Source: an uncultured Bacilli bacterium
GTDB lineage: Bacteria; Bacillota_I; Bacilli_A; RF39; UBA660
NCBI GenBank assembly: GCA_947625425.1
Contig: CANQOH010000011.1
Coordinates: 1 to 33,671, forward strand
DNA length: 33,671 bases
Direction: 5' to 3'
Shown: positions 9,001-15,718 of the stretch, piece after piece
How the letters are laid out: every line of letters starts with the position of its first letter
How positions within the stretch are numbered: the stretch's first letter is position 1
The notes under the pieces: generated by a model
Database searches by the model: none
What the model saw: only the letters and a program-made list of their open reading frames with translations
What the model was told of the DNA's origin: nothing
Position numbers and translations under genes: made by a program

Positions 9001-10533
9001 TTTAAGAAAAAAATGAATGTTTATGTTGAACGAATATCTTCGTATTATAATACAACTTATGCAATTATTGGAGAAAATAAGATATTTAACGATATTCATT
9101 TATTCCAAATTGATAAGAGAACTACTAAAAATCTAAATGGTGGTTCAACTTTCAATTATCCACAATCAACAACAGAACCATTCCATAAAAATTTCGATGA
9201 AGTAGTTAACCTTTGGCCAGCTCAATATGGTGTTAATGCTGGTAACTGGGGCGATAGGATTGAGTGGAATGTCGCAGGTTTCATGGATAGTGATATTAAG
9301 AATGATGGTAAAATCGATTCTGGACATCCAACTTGGGCAACGTGGTCTCATGAATCTGCTCACTATTTTGATGGACGTTTATTCTTGAAAAACTATGGAC
9401 GAAGATTTGATGCTGGTGGTGAAGATTACGCTGATGAATTCTTAATGCAGAAATTCGGTTTAGGTGTTGTTATGAATTTATCTATCAAATACGATAAAAA
9501 TGATACCAATGTTATAAATAGTATTGCAACTAATTTAGATCCAGATAGAATTAGTAGTAAAACTAAGATTAAAGATTTCTATAGTAAGATGTATGAATCT
9601 ATATATGTAGTTGATTATATTGAAGCACAGGCATTCTTAAAGTTAACTCCAGAAGAACAGTCATATATTGGTATTCAAGTTAGCTATCCAAATATTGATA
9701 AATATACTTCTGATACGACTAAATATCGTGGTCGATTAGTAAGCGGCTTTAATCAAAGATCTGCCAAAGAGTGGGAAAGTATGAATTTAAATAATATTGA
9801 TGATTTAATTAATAATCAAATTATGATTTATCCAGGTGTTTATAGTTATTCATCAAGAGGCGATAATAAATATGGTGGTGAAGGAATTAATGTTGTTCAC
9901 TGGTATCAACCTAATAATCCTTTTGGAAGACCTGATTCTTATGCTTTAAAATGGTTCTCATATGAAATGATGGGCTATAAAGGTTATGATGATGGATTTG
10001 TAGAATATGCAAGTAATATTCATCCAAAGAATTATACAATTAATAAAGAGTTAGACAATGATAGTGCAGGTACTGACAATATTAGTAATTATAAAACTGA
10101 TGATATGGCAATTAGTAGAATTTCTGATAATAAGTATTCAACTATCGATGATTATAAACATGGTAGGTTTGCTGAAACAGCAAAAAAACTTGAACATATA
10201 AGATTTATTAATGTTGATGATTATGCTCAAAAATTCTATGAGGCTTTAGTAAAAGATGCTGCTTATGCTAAACAGAAATATAATGAAGTATTAAATAGTA
10301 GAAATTTAACATCTGAAGAATGTTCTAAAAATGAAGCTTGTGCTAATGCGGCTTATAATAGTGGAGCATGGCAGTATACTGAAAGCACTAATTTGAGAAA
10401 AGAAATTTATTTCAAACTTAAAAATTCAACTAATGATTTTACAGGGGATATTTTCTCTGATGATGAAAGTCAAGAAATAACATTTAATATTCAAGTACAT
10501 ACAGAAGGAGAAAAAGAGGTTACTTCACAGTAA
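3091..10533 (+). CDS. Giant membrane-anchored M26-type zinc metalloprotease with cohesin-like and dockerin-like parts
   Basis: A 2480-residue surface protein. In order: signal peptide (1-25, cleavage near V-F-A); cohesin-like beta domain (about 29-155); membrane helix 186-207, K-K-R-D-K-K at 208-213, and second helix 214-235, a hairpin that would leave both flanks outside. Two dockerin-type calcium loops follow (D241...D252 and D309...D320), split by an Asn/Ser/Lys linker. Next come at least four Ig-like tandem modules (starting near 427, 633, 867 and 1083), a GLUG/beta-helix region (about 1320-1500), and a C-terminal peptidase domain. The zinc motif is H2087-E-S-A-H2091 with E2111, and this H-to-E spacing of 24 matches the IgA1-protease/ZmpB family M26. 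No LPxTG signal is seen. M26 enzymes cleave host glycoproteins such as IgA1 or mucins; the target here is unknown. GGAGG at 3076-3080 supports the start. The gene is monocistronic. Confidence 0.85.
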   Translation: MFNKIKKYIYIFVIMIFMLPLLVFAEDGLILNVDKTDLTIGDEITVSAIAPENLKTYALLATLKYDNNVFQKINENDFSVSETKIIAYNEDNNKFGIINTTGSVTDDNVLFTIRLKVKSNANVGDTNIALTNISSSDGNGKLSYPSTQIKVFVSRDAKEGEVVPTNKENVIEEDEEKTINVFSNKPIVIGLGIGSVLLLVCFIYIIVKKRDKKIIALTGVALAIFVGLFSTLLILNDGKKDVNNDGQKDYNDAKEILEYLIDMKGTKEDNQDSEQENNSSNSTTSNNKDKNSNSNNNKKPSNKPDNKYDTNNDGKVDVDDVGGLVDDVNKETKVTLEEVVDEENYYIHKGSVTLKFKANITPSGVKIRRVKVDGHYYDVELNNGIYYVEVNTPKEYGDHEFAFEEIDLNNEKNLKSDFKIEKVILKDAPYFHNFNLDDKKDTISFELVDPDEAFENATAKIYDADGNEIKSVEVSKDKTTIEFDGHEDKTYTLEIIGGYDLDVEPDNEKNHFRDTVLFTHSFTIGGNYNFTLTDLAITDALQENETPVLTFTSTNNREAVVANVTVKNNDEIKDFNVSKQDGNNYEVDLVNADTSLGKHTITLNNVGLDSLKTFYNDKDYKTNELTYTVLKKAPKVEDLTLTNNSGNKTVHATFKLRDENSATKKLYVVMIDSTGKIVTQKELTGNEIKVDQTISVNLSYDKNYDGYYTVKVLADYELADKYAYTNKSLGENSILTTNENDIYISEMYIENNNIYPTKGQKNFAVVFTVHVGDKIKAVSRTKYGENRNYDVLSTITINGLNYPVTGINGSNSTDYKGKVYLTVPDESGILEIKANRVQLTVSGYYNMNRTDLFSVNPKKVTIDVLKDKPKIDNLVITDDYENDTATLDFEVTLDENAEGNDNDFKDGLVKLGDQSQGINVGHNQIVFNVDPKDTNLDLVFTGTYDLDTDELNKEKEDKNETSNGELLKTKYGLYGNETYDQIAIVDEKVVSEKDNSYFEKNEKIKLSFNITNIDEKLEATPQYVVIDHEKYPLTKTETGYEVIANGIHSAGAKELTITDIILSNGKKINITDGEVVKYEVLKDIITVNDFAYKVEDDQVKITLSTRDLDNSKVGNVKVIVTDEDGTEVYNADYSNEVTFAKNDKVRFIVKVLADYDRDINQHEGTDNYVKNAVLLEEVISLDKNNIELKDINDIYLYKIEKNDDEEVITLKDEIKVSELQEHLDDYFVDIKMENMPSIRARIENAIVDDDNKLVLTLKYEYVTKVGAKSTARIVFGSVEDGIAKNETHPVDAFKILLKNLEEGKDVTLTHNYDASILKVDGNTYIKNNYSGKLNGNGYTIKNLDKPLFNKIDGGTIENLIIKDVTFGSSGKGALANTASKAKIKGVLINNVNKTATSDLSGGFIGYVTDSTIENSSATNVYLRFGYYDQGNGAFIGKTERTTIKNCYATGTLNGGWNYTSGFVGNAVSSTFENNFVKVNGVSLTGGTHASFATAYANTQSVYINNICIASNISDTMISSAKTVTNNYFYVDSDKSNNEDGITLITKEQINANLFKESAQFNEEIWLLDGVSYDNAPMFQFEKVSALSDTTNDDYDENKETLYENLSKLTPFYDSDKIIGEAKNVTDDLLLKEEIVHLVPVDSNGSLVTYLTTDNPKKISKVKVIFKNGDTTEYNVTYDKTYDMVATYKINGLNIDYSYNHYVIDSNSQVVNNLTNYLKGLDYTNNLDILTANDDSRIYRDFYNDVTKKELKEFVLKYLSNSDYTNTNNDNSINNYIEREVKKDKKIEKALYTYNYFRRFYDIDVDGMKLYDFVFFDMQGFDKDLTSARIVELLFGDYSGTNFNTDRTNITYNETVGKYTNLTNVSSFLEYVVTHLTNENMDDWVAKQFKGILVEIPVEGHKDDVMYTLWDHLSTEDANRKGNDYKVHNYVLPILTLPPDAAYIISAPAQFTIGAQRVYMSDPNDPTQLANFKKKMNVYVERISSYYNTTYAIIGENKIFNDIHLFQIDKRTTKNLNGGSTFNYPQSTTEPFHKNFDEVVNLWPAQYGVNAGNWGDRIEWNVAGFMDSDIKNDGKIDSGHPTWATWSHESAHYFDGRLFLKNYGRRFDAGGEDYADEFLMQKFGLGVVMNLSIKYDKNDTNVINSIATNLDPDRISSKTKIKDFYSKMYESIYVVDYIEAQAFLKLTPEEQSYIGIQVSYPNIDKYTSDTTKYRGRLVSGFNQRSAKEWESMNLNNIDDLINNQIMIYPGVYSYSSRGDNKYGGEGINVVHWYQPNNPFGRPDSYALKWFSYEMMGYKGYDDGFVEYASNIHPKNYTINKELDNDSAGTDNISNYKTDDMAISRISDNKYSTIDDYKHGRFAETAKKLEHIRFINVDDYAQKFYEALVKDAAYAKQKYNEVLNSRNLTSEECSKNEACANAAYNSGAWQYTESTNLRKEIYFKLKNSTNDFTGDIFSDDESQEITFNIQVHTEGEKEVTSQ

Positions 10534-10542
10534 CTTCTTTTT
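10511..10542. terminator. Bidirectional terminator between the giant protease gene and the YitT gene
   Basis: A 14-bp stem (10511-10524 with 10529-10542, loop TCAC) has A-runs on the left and T-runs on the right, so it can serve both strands. The stop codons of both convergent genes lie in its arms, and the coding regions overlap by 14 bases here. Confidence 0.85.
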
Positions 10543-11101
10543 TCGTGTTTAAAATTATATTTATGATAATACTTCCTGTTAAGATAAGAAGTAGAGAAGA
10601 GATGGTTTTATTTATACCTAATAATAGATAACCTAATAAAATAATTATAAAGTTAGTAATAAAATTAATGACTGATAGTTTTATTTTTAAATATTTATTA
10701 ATTAATAAATTAAAAATAGTAATACCTCCAGATGAGAAACCTAGTTTATAAATCATACCACAGGTAAAACCATAGATAAGTCCTGATATGATTATTATGT
10801 AATAGTTATTTGTTATAGATATGTTAGGAATATAACTAGTTATTTTAATAAATAAAGGATAGATAAATGTTGATATTAAGGCACTTTTAGTATGGTCTTT
10901 AGTTAAGAAAAAGAAACTAATAATAATGGCAATTAGATTAATAATTAAAATTAATAGTGAAGGACTTAGATGAGTTATATAATTTAAAATTAATGCTAGA
11001 CCTTGTGTACCACCACTTACTAAGTTTAATGGCTTTAAGATAAGATTTAAATTTAGGGAAGCTAAGAACAAATAAAAAAGAAGTAATAAGTATTTTTTCA
11101 T
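10520..11101 (-). CDS. YitT/YczE-type integral membrane protein
   Basis: A 193-residue very hydrophobic protein with about five to six membrane helices and almost no soluble loops. Two glycine-rich repeats, VSGGTQGLALIL near the N-terminus and FSSGGITIFNLLI in the second half, are typical of the YitT (DUF161) fold. It lacks the C-terminal cytosolic DUF2179 domain of full YitT proteins, so it is of the short, YczE-like length. Function is not established for this family; a transport role is likely. The start at 11101 follows GAGGT with good spacing; the upstream ATG at 11113 overlaps that site. It lies 37 bases after the LysR gene on the same strand and is probably co-transcribed with it. Confidence 0.8.
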   Translation of the reverse strand: MKKYLLLLFYLFLASLNLNLILKPLNLVSGGTQGLALILNYITHLSPSLLILIINLIAIIISFFFLTKDHTKSALISTFIYPLFIKITSYIPNISITNNYYIIIISGLIYGFTCGMIYKLGFSSGGITIFNLLINKYLKIKLSVINFITNFIIILLGYLLLGINKTISSLLLILTGSIIINIILNTKKEVTVK

Positions 11102-11138
11102 AAGATACCTCATTACTTCTAGTATTTACAAAATTTAG

Positions 11139-12029
11139 TTATTTATGATTATTTAACATTAAAGCTATTAATTTTCTTACACTATAATTGGGAATCGTTT
11201 TATTCAAAGTTACAATGCCAATATATCTTTTAGGGACTTTAGGTTCAACTTTTATTTCAAACAAAGTTTTATTTAAATCTTCTTTAATAAATTCTTTGGT
11301 TGCATACCCAATTCCAAAGCCACTTTTAACAAAATCCATTATTAAATTATAACTAACAATTTCTGTTTTAGGAACTAATTGAACATTATTATCTTTTAAA
11401 TAATTATCTAAATAGTTTCGTGTATTTGATGGATTTTTTTGGAATAATAAAGGATAGTTATTTAAGTCTTCTAATTTTAAATGACCTTTAGTTAAATCAA
11501 AGTATTTTTTGTTGCCAACAAATATATCTTGAACATCTTGTACTTTCTCAATTTTTAAATCTTTAGCTTCATTCATTGGTAAATTTAAAAGTAACATATC
11601 TAGGTTACCATTTCGTAAATCTTTAATTAGATTTTCTGTTAAATTATTTATGATATTTATCTCAATATTAGGATATTTCTCATGAAATATTTCTAAATAG
11701 GGCATTAAGACATATTTGCTTACTGTTGTACTTGCACCAATTGAAATTGAACCATAATCTAAGTTCTTAATATTAGTTAACATATGTTCACCATTTGTAA
11801 AAGATTCAATTCCTTTACTTATATATTCAGATAATATCTTTCCTTCGGGAGTTAGTGTTACACCTTTTTTAGTACGAATAAATAAAGTAACATCTAATGC
11901 TTCTTCTAAAGCTTTAATCTGCCATGTGACAGCTGGTTGGGAAATGTGCATTTTCAAAGCTGCCGAAGAAATACTACCATTTTGAGCTACTTCATAAAAT
12001 ACTTTATAAGCTTCATAATTAATATTCAT
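11139..12029 (-). CDS. LysR-family transcriptional regulator
   Basis: A 296-residue regulator. The N-terminal winged helix-turn-helix is clear: FYEVAQNGSISSAALKMHISQPAVTWQIKALEEALDVTLF is split here as the standard helix pair of the family (residues 11-50), followed by R-T-K-K-G-V-x-L-T-P-E-G. Residues from about 90 onward match the periplasmic-binding-like effector domain (SISIGASTTVSKYVLMP...). The start at 12029 has AAGGAGAG just upstream; an in-frame ATG 24 codons further up encodes a non-conserved Tyr/Ile-rich stretch and has no such site. It is transcribed divergently from the DUF2099-type gene and ahead of the YitT gene. LysR proteins usually act on the divergent promoter, so both neighbours are likely targets. 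The inducer is unknown. Confidence 0.9.
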   Translation of the reverse strand: MNINYEAYKVFYEVAQNGSISSAALKMHISQPAVTWQIKALEEALDVTLFIRTKKGVTLTPEGKILSEYISKGIESFTNGEHMLTNIKNLDYGSISIGASTTVSKYVLMPYLEIFHEKYPNIEINIINNLTENLIKDLRNGNLDMLLLNLPMNEAKDLKIEKVQDVQDIFVGNKKYFDLTKGHLKLEDLNNYPLLFQKNPSNTRNYLDNYLKDNNVQLVPKTEIVSYNLIMDFVKSGFGIGYATKEFIKEDLNKTLFEIKVEPKVPKRYIGIVTLNKTIPNYSVRKLIALMLNNHK

Positions 12030-12073
12030 ATATAAACTCTCCTTATATATAATATAAATAATATATATTTTTC

Positions 12074-12097
12074 TTATATCATAAAGTTTTATATAAT
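12074..12097. promoter_or_regulatory. Putative LysR operator overlapping a -10 box
   Basis: TTATAT-N11-ATATAA at 12074-12096 is an inverted repeat with the T-N11-A spacing of LysR sites. Its right half overlaps TATAAT at 12092-12097, a candidate -10 for the rightward gene. In so AT-rich a region this could be chance. Confidence 0.4.
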
Positions 12098-12145
12098 GCA
12101 ATTAGTAAGAGATGCATTTCTTTTATTTATTAGAGGAGGATTTAT

Positions 12146-13918
12146 ATGGCAAGTCATGCCGGTTTAAAATATGTTTTAAAAACTAAGAAAGGATATGTCA
12201 AAAAAGATGGTAGTTATACTTATAAAATTAATGAGGCTTTAGTAATTGATTTCTGGCAATTTGGATTTGGTCCTAGTGCTATCGATGTCTTTAAACGTTT
12301 AGGGTATAGTGATTCAGATATTCGTGATTATAATGATATTAGCTTTTGTACTATTATTCCATCATATGATTCACGATTAGGTACTTTAGAAGATTTATAC
12401 CAAGAAATGGACTTTACTTATTCTGAAGCTTGTTCTAAAGCTCAAAGAGATTTTATTACTTATCATTTAGAAGATGAACAAAATTATTTTGCTTTTTTAA
12501 AAAAGAAAGAAGAGGAGGTAAATGCTTATTATTTACATAGTGATTCAAATGAAGAAGTTGATGGCTTAAAACTATATGAAGTTAAAAGCAATTACGAGGT
12601 AAATTATAATCCTGAATATAGTTATCAAAAATATTATTCTAAAGAAGGTCCAGTTTATAAATATCAAATTAGAATAAAAAAGTCCAATCTAACTAAATAT
12701 TTTAAGAATTTAAATGTTGATTTAGAAAAATATAGTGAATGGCAGAATGAAGGCCTTATTCCATATTTATTAGATCTTCTAAAAAATAATTATTATGCTT
12801 GTAACTTATCAGATAACTTTAAAGTATTAAAAGCTTTTATTGATAATGACCATCTAAATATTTATACTAATTATTTGAATTATAACTGTGTTGAGTTGTT
12901 AAATGAAGGAATAAGAAGTTTTTATGAGCGACGTGAAATGCATATTACAAGAATGTTTGGTAGTTATATTTTATTGCAAAGAATTAATAATCAATTACAA
13001 GCTGTTCTAGCTACTGAAGTTCCTATTAAATACTGTCCTTTAATGATTAAACTCCTTAATGAGGTAGGTAAAGATCAAGCTATGTCGCTAATAAAAGCAA
13101 TAGAAGAAGGAGATAAAGCTCATCAACAGGAATTAATGAAACAATTAATTAATGAAGTGGTAATTAAAGGTGGGTATTTCGCCACTAATCGTCCACTAAA
13201 TTCTTGTGAAGTTAATGTTTTATTTGGCGCTTCTGAAACCATCTCATCAGCTTTTAAATCTCATTTAATCGATGCAGCAGTAATTGTTTCGAATAATTTA
13301 GGAACAATTATTACTACTAATGATACAAATACTCAAGGAGCTGTTAAAAGAATGACTGGTTTATTTTATACAAGTCCTTCTAAAGAATTAGCAACAACTG
13401 CTGAGAAGGAAAATATTAAATTAGTCTTTCCTTATACTGCACAGATTGATATGTTAGCTGGTGTCAAAAAAGCTATTGCTATGGGTTACAAAAGAATTGC
13501 TGTAACTCTCGCGGCAGCTGATAATTATTTATTAGAAGAAATTAAAAAGTTAGAAAATGATGATATTGTTATATATAAGTTTGGTTTATGCTCAACGGGG
13601 ATTGATGAAAAAACAGCCAAGATTATGAGTAGTAATGCTGATGTCATATGGTCATGTGCTTCTAAATATGTTAGAGAATTAGTTGAACCAATAGCTCTCG
13701 CTCAAGTAGGTGTTAAAATACCTGTTCATATTATGAGTAAAAGAGGTTGGGAAATTGTTAAAAATCATCTTACTATTATGAATAATGGAGTAGATATAAA
13801 TCCAGAGTTAGCTTCAGGTGATGTTAAACCAGTTATTTTAAATCAAGGTTCTAGTTTAAAACTACTTAAGAAAAAAGATCTTAGAAAATGTGAAGATTGT
13901 CCATATCCTTGTATATAA
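12146..13918 (+). CDS. DUF2099-domain (methanogenesis marker protein 8-like) protein with long unknown N-terminal region
   Basis: A 590-residue predicted cytosolic protein. Residues about 265-545 match, from memory of the family, DUF2099, known as methanogenesis marker protein 8: a beta start before I-K-Y-C-P-L (295-299), LIDAAVIVSNNLGTIITT (374-391), QGAVKRMTGLFYTSP (397-411), AGVKKAIAMGYKRIAVT (438-454) and SCASKYVREL (503-512). The family function is unknown; members are universal in methanogens and occur in some anaerobic bacteria. Residues 1-264 are extra and I recognise nothing in them. The C-terminus ends in a cysteine cluster C582-x2-C585-x3-C589 that could bind iron-sulfur or zinc. 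AGAGGAGG precedes the ATG. It is divergent from the LysR gene and stands alone up to a terminator. Confidence 0.7.
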   Translation: MASHAGLKYVLKTKKGYVKKDGSYTYKINEALVIDFWQFGFGPSAIDVFKRLGYSDSDIRDYNDISFCTIIPSYDSRLGTLEDLYQEMDFTYSEACSKAQRDFITYHLEDEQNYFAFLKKKEEEVNAYYLHSDSNEEVDGLKLYEVKSNYEVNYNPEYSYQKYYSKEGPVYKYQIRIKKSNLTKYFKNLNVDLEKYSEWQNEGLIPYLLDLLKNNYYACNLSDNFKVLKAFIDNDHLNIYTNYLNYNCVELLNEGIRSFYERREMHITRMFGSYILLQRINNQLQAVLATEVPIKYCPLMIKLLNEVGKDQAMSLIKAIEEGDKAHQQELMKQLINEVVIKGGYFATNRPLNSCEVNVLFGASETISSAFKSHLIDAAVIVSNNLGTIITTNDTNTQGAVKRMTGLFYTSPSKELATTAEKENIKLVFPYTAQIDMLAGVKKAIAMGYKRIAVTLAAADNYLLEEIKKLENDDIVIYKFGLCSTGIDEKTAKIMSSNADVIWSCASKYVRELVEPIALAQVGVKIPVHIMSKRGWEIVKNHLTIMNNGVDINPELASGDVKPVILNQGSSLKLLKKKDLRKCEDCPYPCI

Positions 13919-13951
13919 AAAAGAAGAAATTTTTGTTTATTTCTTCTTTTT
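13918..13951. terminator. Bidirectional terminator between the DUF2099-type gene and pyrG
   Basis: A 13-bp stem (13918-13930 with 13939-13951) with loop TTTTGTTT has A-runs on one side and T-runs on the other. It touches the stop of the plus-strand gene, and the pyrG stop falls in the loop and arm. Confidence 0.85.
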
Positions 13952-15547
13952 GTTAGCTGCCACTTCAATAAATGTTTTAAATAATGGATGTGGACGATTT
14001 GGACGTGATTTAAATTCGGGATGGAATTGGCAAGCTATGTAGTGAACATGTGATGGTAATTCAATGATTTCAACTAAATTAGCTTTAGGATTAATACCTG
14101 AGAAGACCAAACCATTTTCTTCTAATAATTCACGATACTTATTATTAAATTCATAACGATGACGATGTCTTTCTAAGATCATATCAGTTTTATAATCATT
14201 ATATGCTAATGTATCTTTTTTAATAGCACATTCATAATTACCTAAACGAAGAGTACCACCCATGTTAATTACTTGTTTTTGATCAGCCATTAAGTCGATG
14301 ATTGGATTTTTACATAATGGATCAAATTCAGTTGAGTTAGCGTCTTCTAGATGACATACATTACGAGCAAACTCAATAGTTGCAACTTGCATACCTAAAC
14401 ATAAACCTAAGTATGGAATATTATTAGTTCTGGCATATTCAGCCGCTTTAATCATTCCTTCAATACCACGAGAACCAAAGCCACCTGGTACGATAATACC
14501 TTTAGAGTTTTTAAAGACTTTACTTAAATCACAATTAGAATCTTCTAGAGATTCACTATCTACCCAATTAATATTCACTTTAACCCCAATAGGGTAACCA
14601 GCATGTTTTAGTGATTCAACAACAGAGATATAGGCATCATGTAATTCAACATATTTACCAACTAATGCGATCTCGATTTCATCTTTTAGATGATCAGTTG
14701 TTTTAACTAGTTTTTCCCAATCTTTAATATTGATGTCACCAACTTCTAATTTAAAATGATTTAAGATAATTTCATCAATACCTTGTTCATGATAAACTAG
14801 AGGAATACGATAAACATTAGTAACATCTGGAGATGAAATAACACTTGTTGGAGGAATACTACAGAACATAGATATTTTCTTTTTTAAATCGTCATCTAAC
14901 ATAATAGGGGTACGACAAACGATAATATCTGGTTGTAATCCTAAACCACGCATTTCAATTACGGAATGTTGTGTAGGTTTAGTTTTAAGTTCACCACTAC
15001 CATATATTTCTGGGACTAATGTGGTGTGAACAAATAGAGTATTTTCGATTCCTTCTTCTAAACGCATTTGTCTTAAAGCTTCTAAGAATGATTGAGATTC
15101 AATATCACCAATTGTACCACCAATTTCAGTGATAATAATATCAGCATTAGAAGTATGAGCAGCTTCATAAATACGAGCTTTAATTTCATTAGTTACATGC
15201 GGAACTATTTGAACAGTTCCACCTAAAAAGTCACCACGACGCTCTTTTTCAATAACAGATGCGAAAACTTTACCCATTGTCATATTTGATGTGTAGTTAA
15301 GTTCTTCATCGATATAGCGTTCATAGTGACCTAAGTCTAAATCAGTTTCTGATCCATCAGCGGTAACAAAAACTTCACCATGTTGATAGGGTGACATAGT
15401 TCCAGGATCAACGTTTATATATGGATCAAATTTTTGCATGAATACTTTATATCCACGACTTTTTAATAATAATGCAATAGATGATGCTGTAATCCCTTTA
15501 CCAAGGCCAGATACAACGCCACCTGTTACGAAAACATACTTAGCCAT
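13937..15547 (-). CDS. pyrG: CTP synthase
   Basis: A full-length 536-residue enzyme that makes CTP from UTP, ATP and glutamine, the last step of pyrimidine nucleotide synthesis. The synthase half carries the P-loop-like G-G-V-V-S-G-L-G-K-G at 9-18 and the family signature PYINVDPGTMSPYQHGEV. The class I glutamine amidotransferase half has the nucleophile C383 in G-L-C-L-G-M and the H509/E511 pair in F-H-P-E-F. All key residues are present. GGGAGG precedes the ATG. A leader with its own hairpin and poly-U tract lies upstream, suggesting attenuation. The gene is monocistronic. Confidence 0.97.
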   Translation of the reverse strand: MAKYVFVTGGVVSGLGKGITASSIALLLKSRGYKVFMQKFDPYINVDPGTMSPYQHGEVFVTADGSETDLDLGHYERYIDEELNYTSNMTMGKVFASVIEKERRGDFLGGTVQIVPHVTNEIKARIYEAAHTSNADIIITEIGGTIGDIESQSFLEALRQMRLEEGIENTLFVHTTLVPEIYGSGELKTKPTQHSVIEMRGLGLQPDIIVCRTPIMLDDDLKKKISMFCSIPPTSVISSPDVTNVYRIPLVYHEQGIDEIILNHFKLEVGDINIKDWEKLVKTTDHLKDEIEIALVGKYVELHDAYISVVESLKHAGYPIGVKVNINWVDSESLEDSNCDLSKVFKNSKGIIVPGGFGSRGIEGMIKAAEYARTNNIPYLGLCLGMQVATIEFARNVCHLEDANSTEFDPLCKNPIIDLMADQKQVINMGGTLRLGNYECAIKKDTLAYNDYKTDMILERHRHRYEFNNKYRELLEENGLVFSGINPKANLVEIIELPSHVHYIACQFHPEFKSRPNRPHPLFKTFIEVAANKKKK

Positions 15548-15571
15548 TTTTTACTACCTCCCTTACCAAAT

Positions 15572-15611
15572 AAAAAAAAGACTATTCATTTGAGAACGTC
15601 TGTAGGCTCTC
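15572..15611 (-). promoter_or_regulatory. Putative pyrG leader attenuator
   Basis: On the minus strand, the early leader can form GAGAGC / GTTCTC (15611-15606 with 15597-15592). This excludes a second hairpin, AGACGTTC / GAATAGTCT with one bulge, which is followed directly by eight U (15579-15572). The second hairpin looks like an intrinsic terminator placed before the pyrG ribosome site. Two exclusive hairpins, one a terminator, suggest attenuation. The start region is not GGGC as in the Bacillus pyrG system. Confidence 0.5.
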
Positions 15612-15615
15612 TTAA

Positions 15616-15624
15616 ATTATATCA
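15616..15624 (-). promoter_or_regulatory. Extended -10 promoter of pyrG
   Basis: TGATATAAT reads on the minus strand, an extended -10. Transcription would begin near 15609, leaving a leader of about 60 bases. No strong -35 is visible. Confidence 0.6.
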
Positions 15625-15683
15625 CTAAAAAGTAAATAAAGTTTAAAAAATTAACAAAATATATAAACTTTATTTTAATTTTA

Positions 15684-15692
15684 TGGTATGAT
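15684..15692 (+). promoter_or_regulatory. Candidate extended -10 for the zinc-ribbon gene
   Basis: TGGTATGAT resembles an extended -10. A start near 15699 would leave a 20-base leader containing AAGGGCGTGG. A plain TATAAT at 15699-15704 lies too close to the start codon to leave room for the ribosome site. Confidence 0.4.
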
Positions 15693-15718
15693 ATTAAATA
15701 TAATAAGGGCGTGGTTAG

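Noticed and set aside
15592..15624. Bacillus-type pyrG control by G-repeat at a GGGC start
   Set aside because: The predicted start region reads GAGAGCC, with no GGGC, and the later hairpin has no C-rich arm to pair with a poly-G tail.
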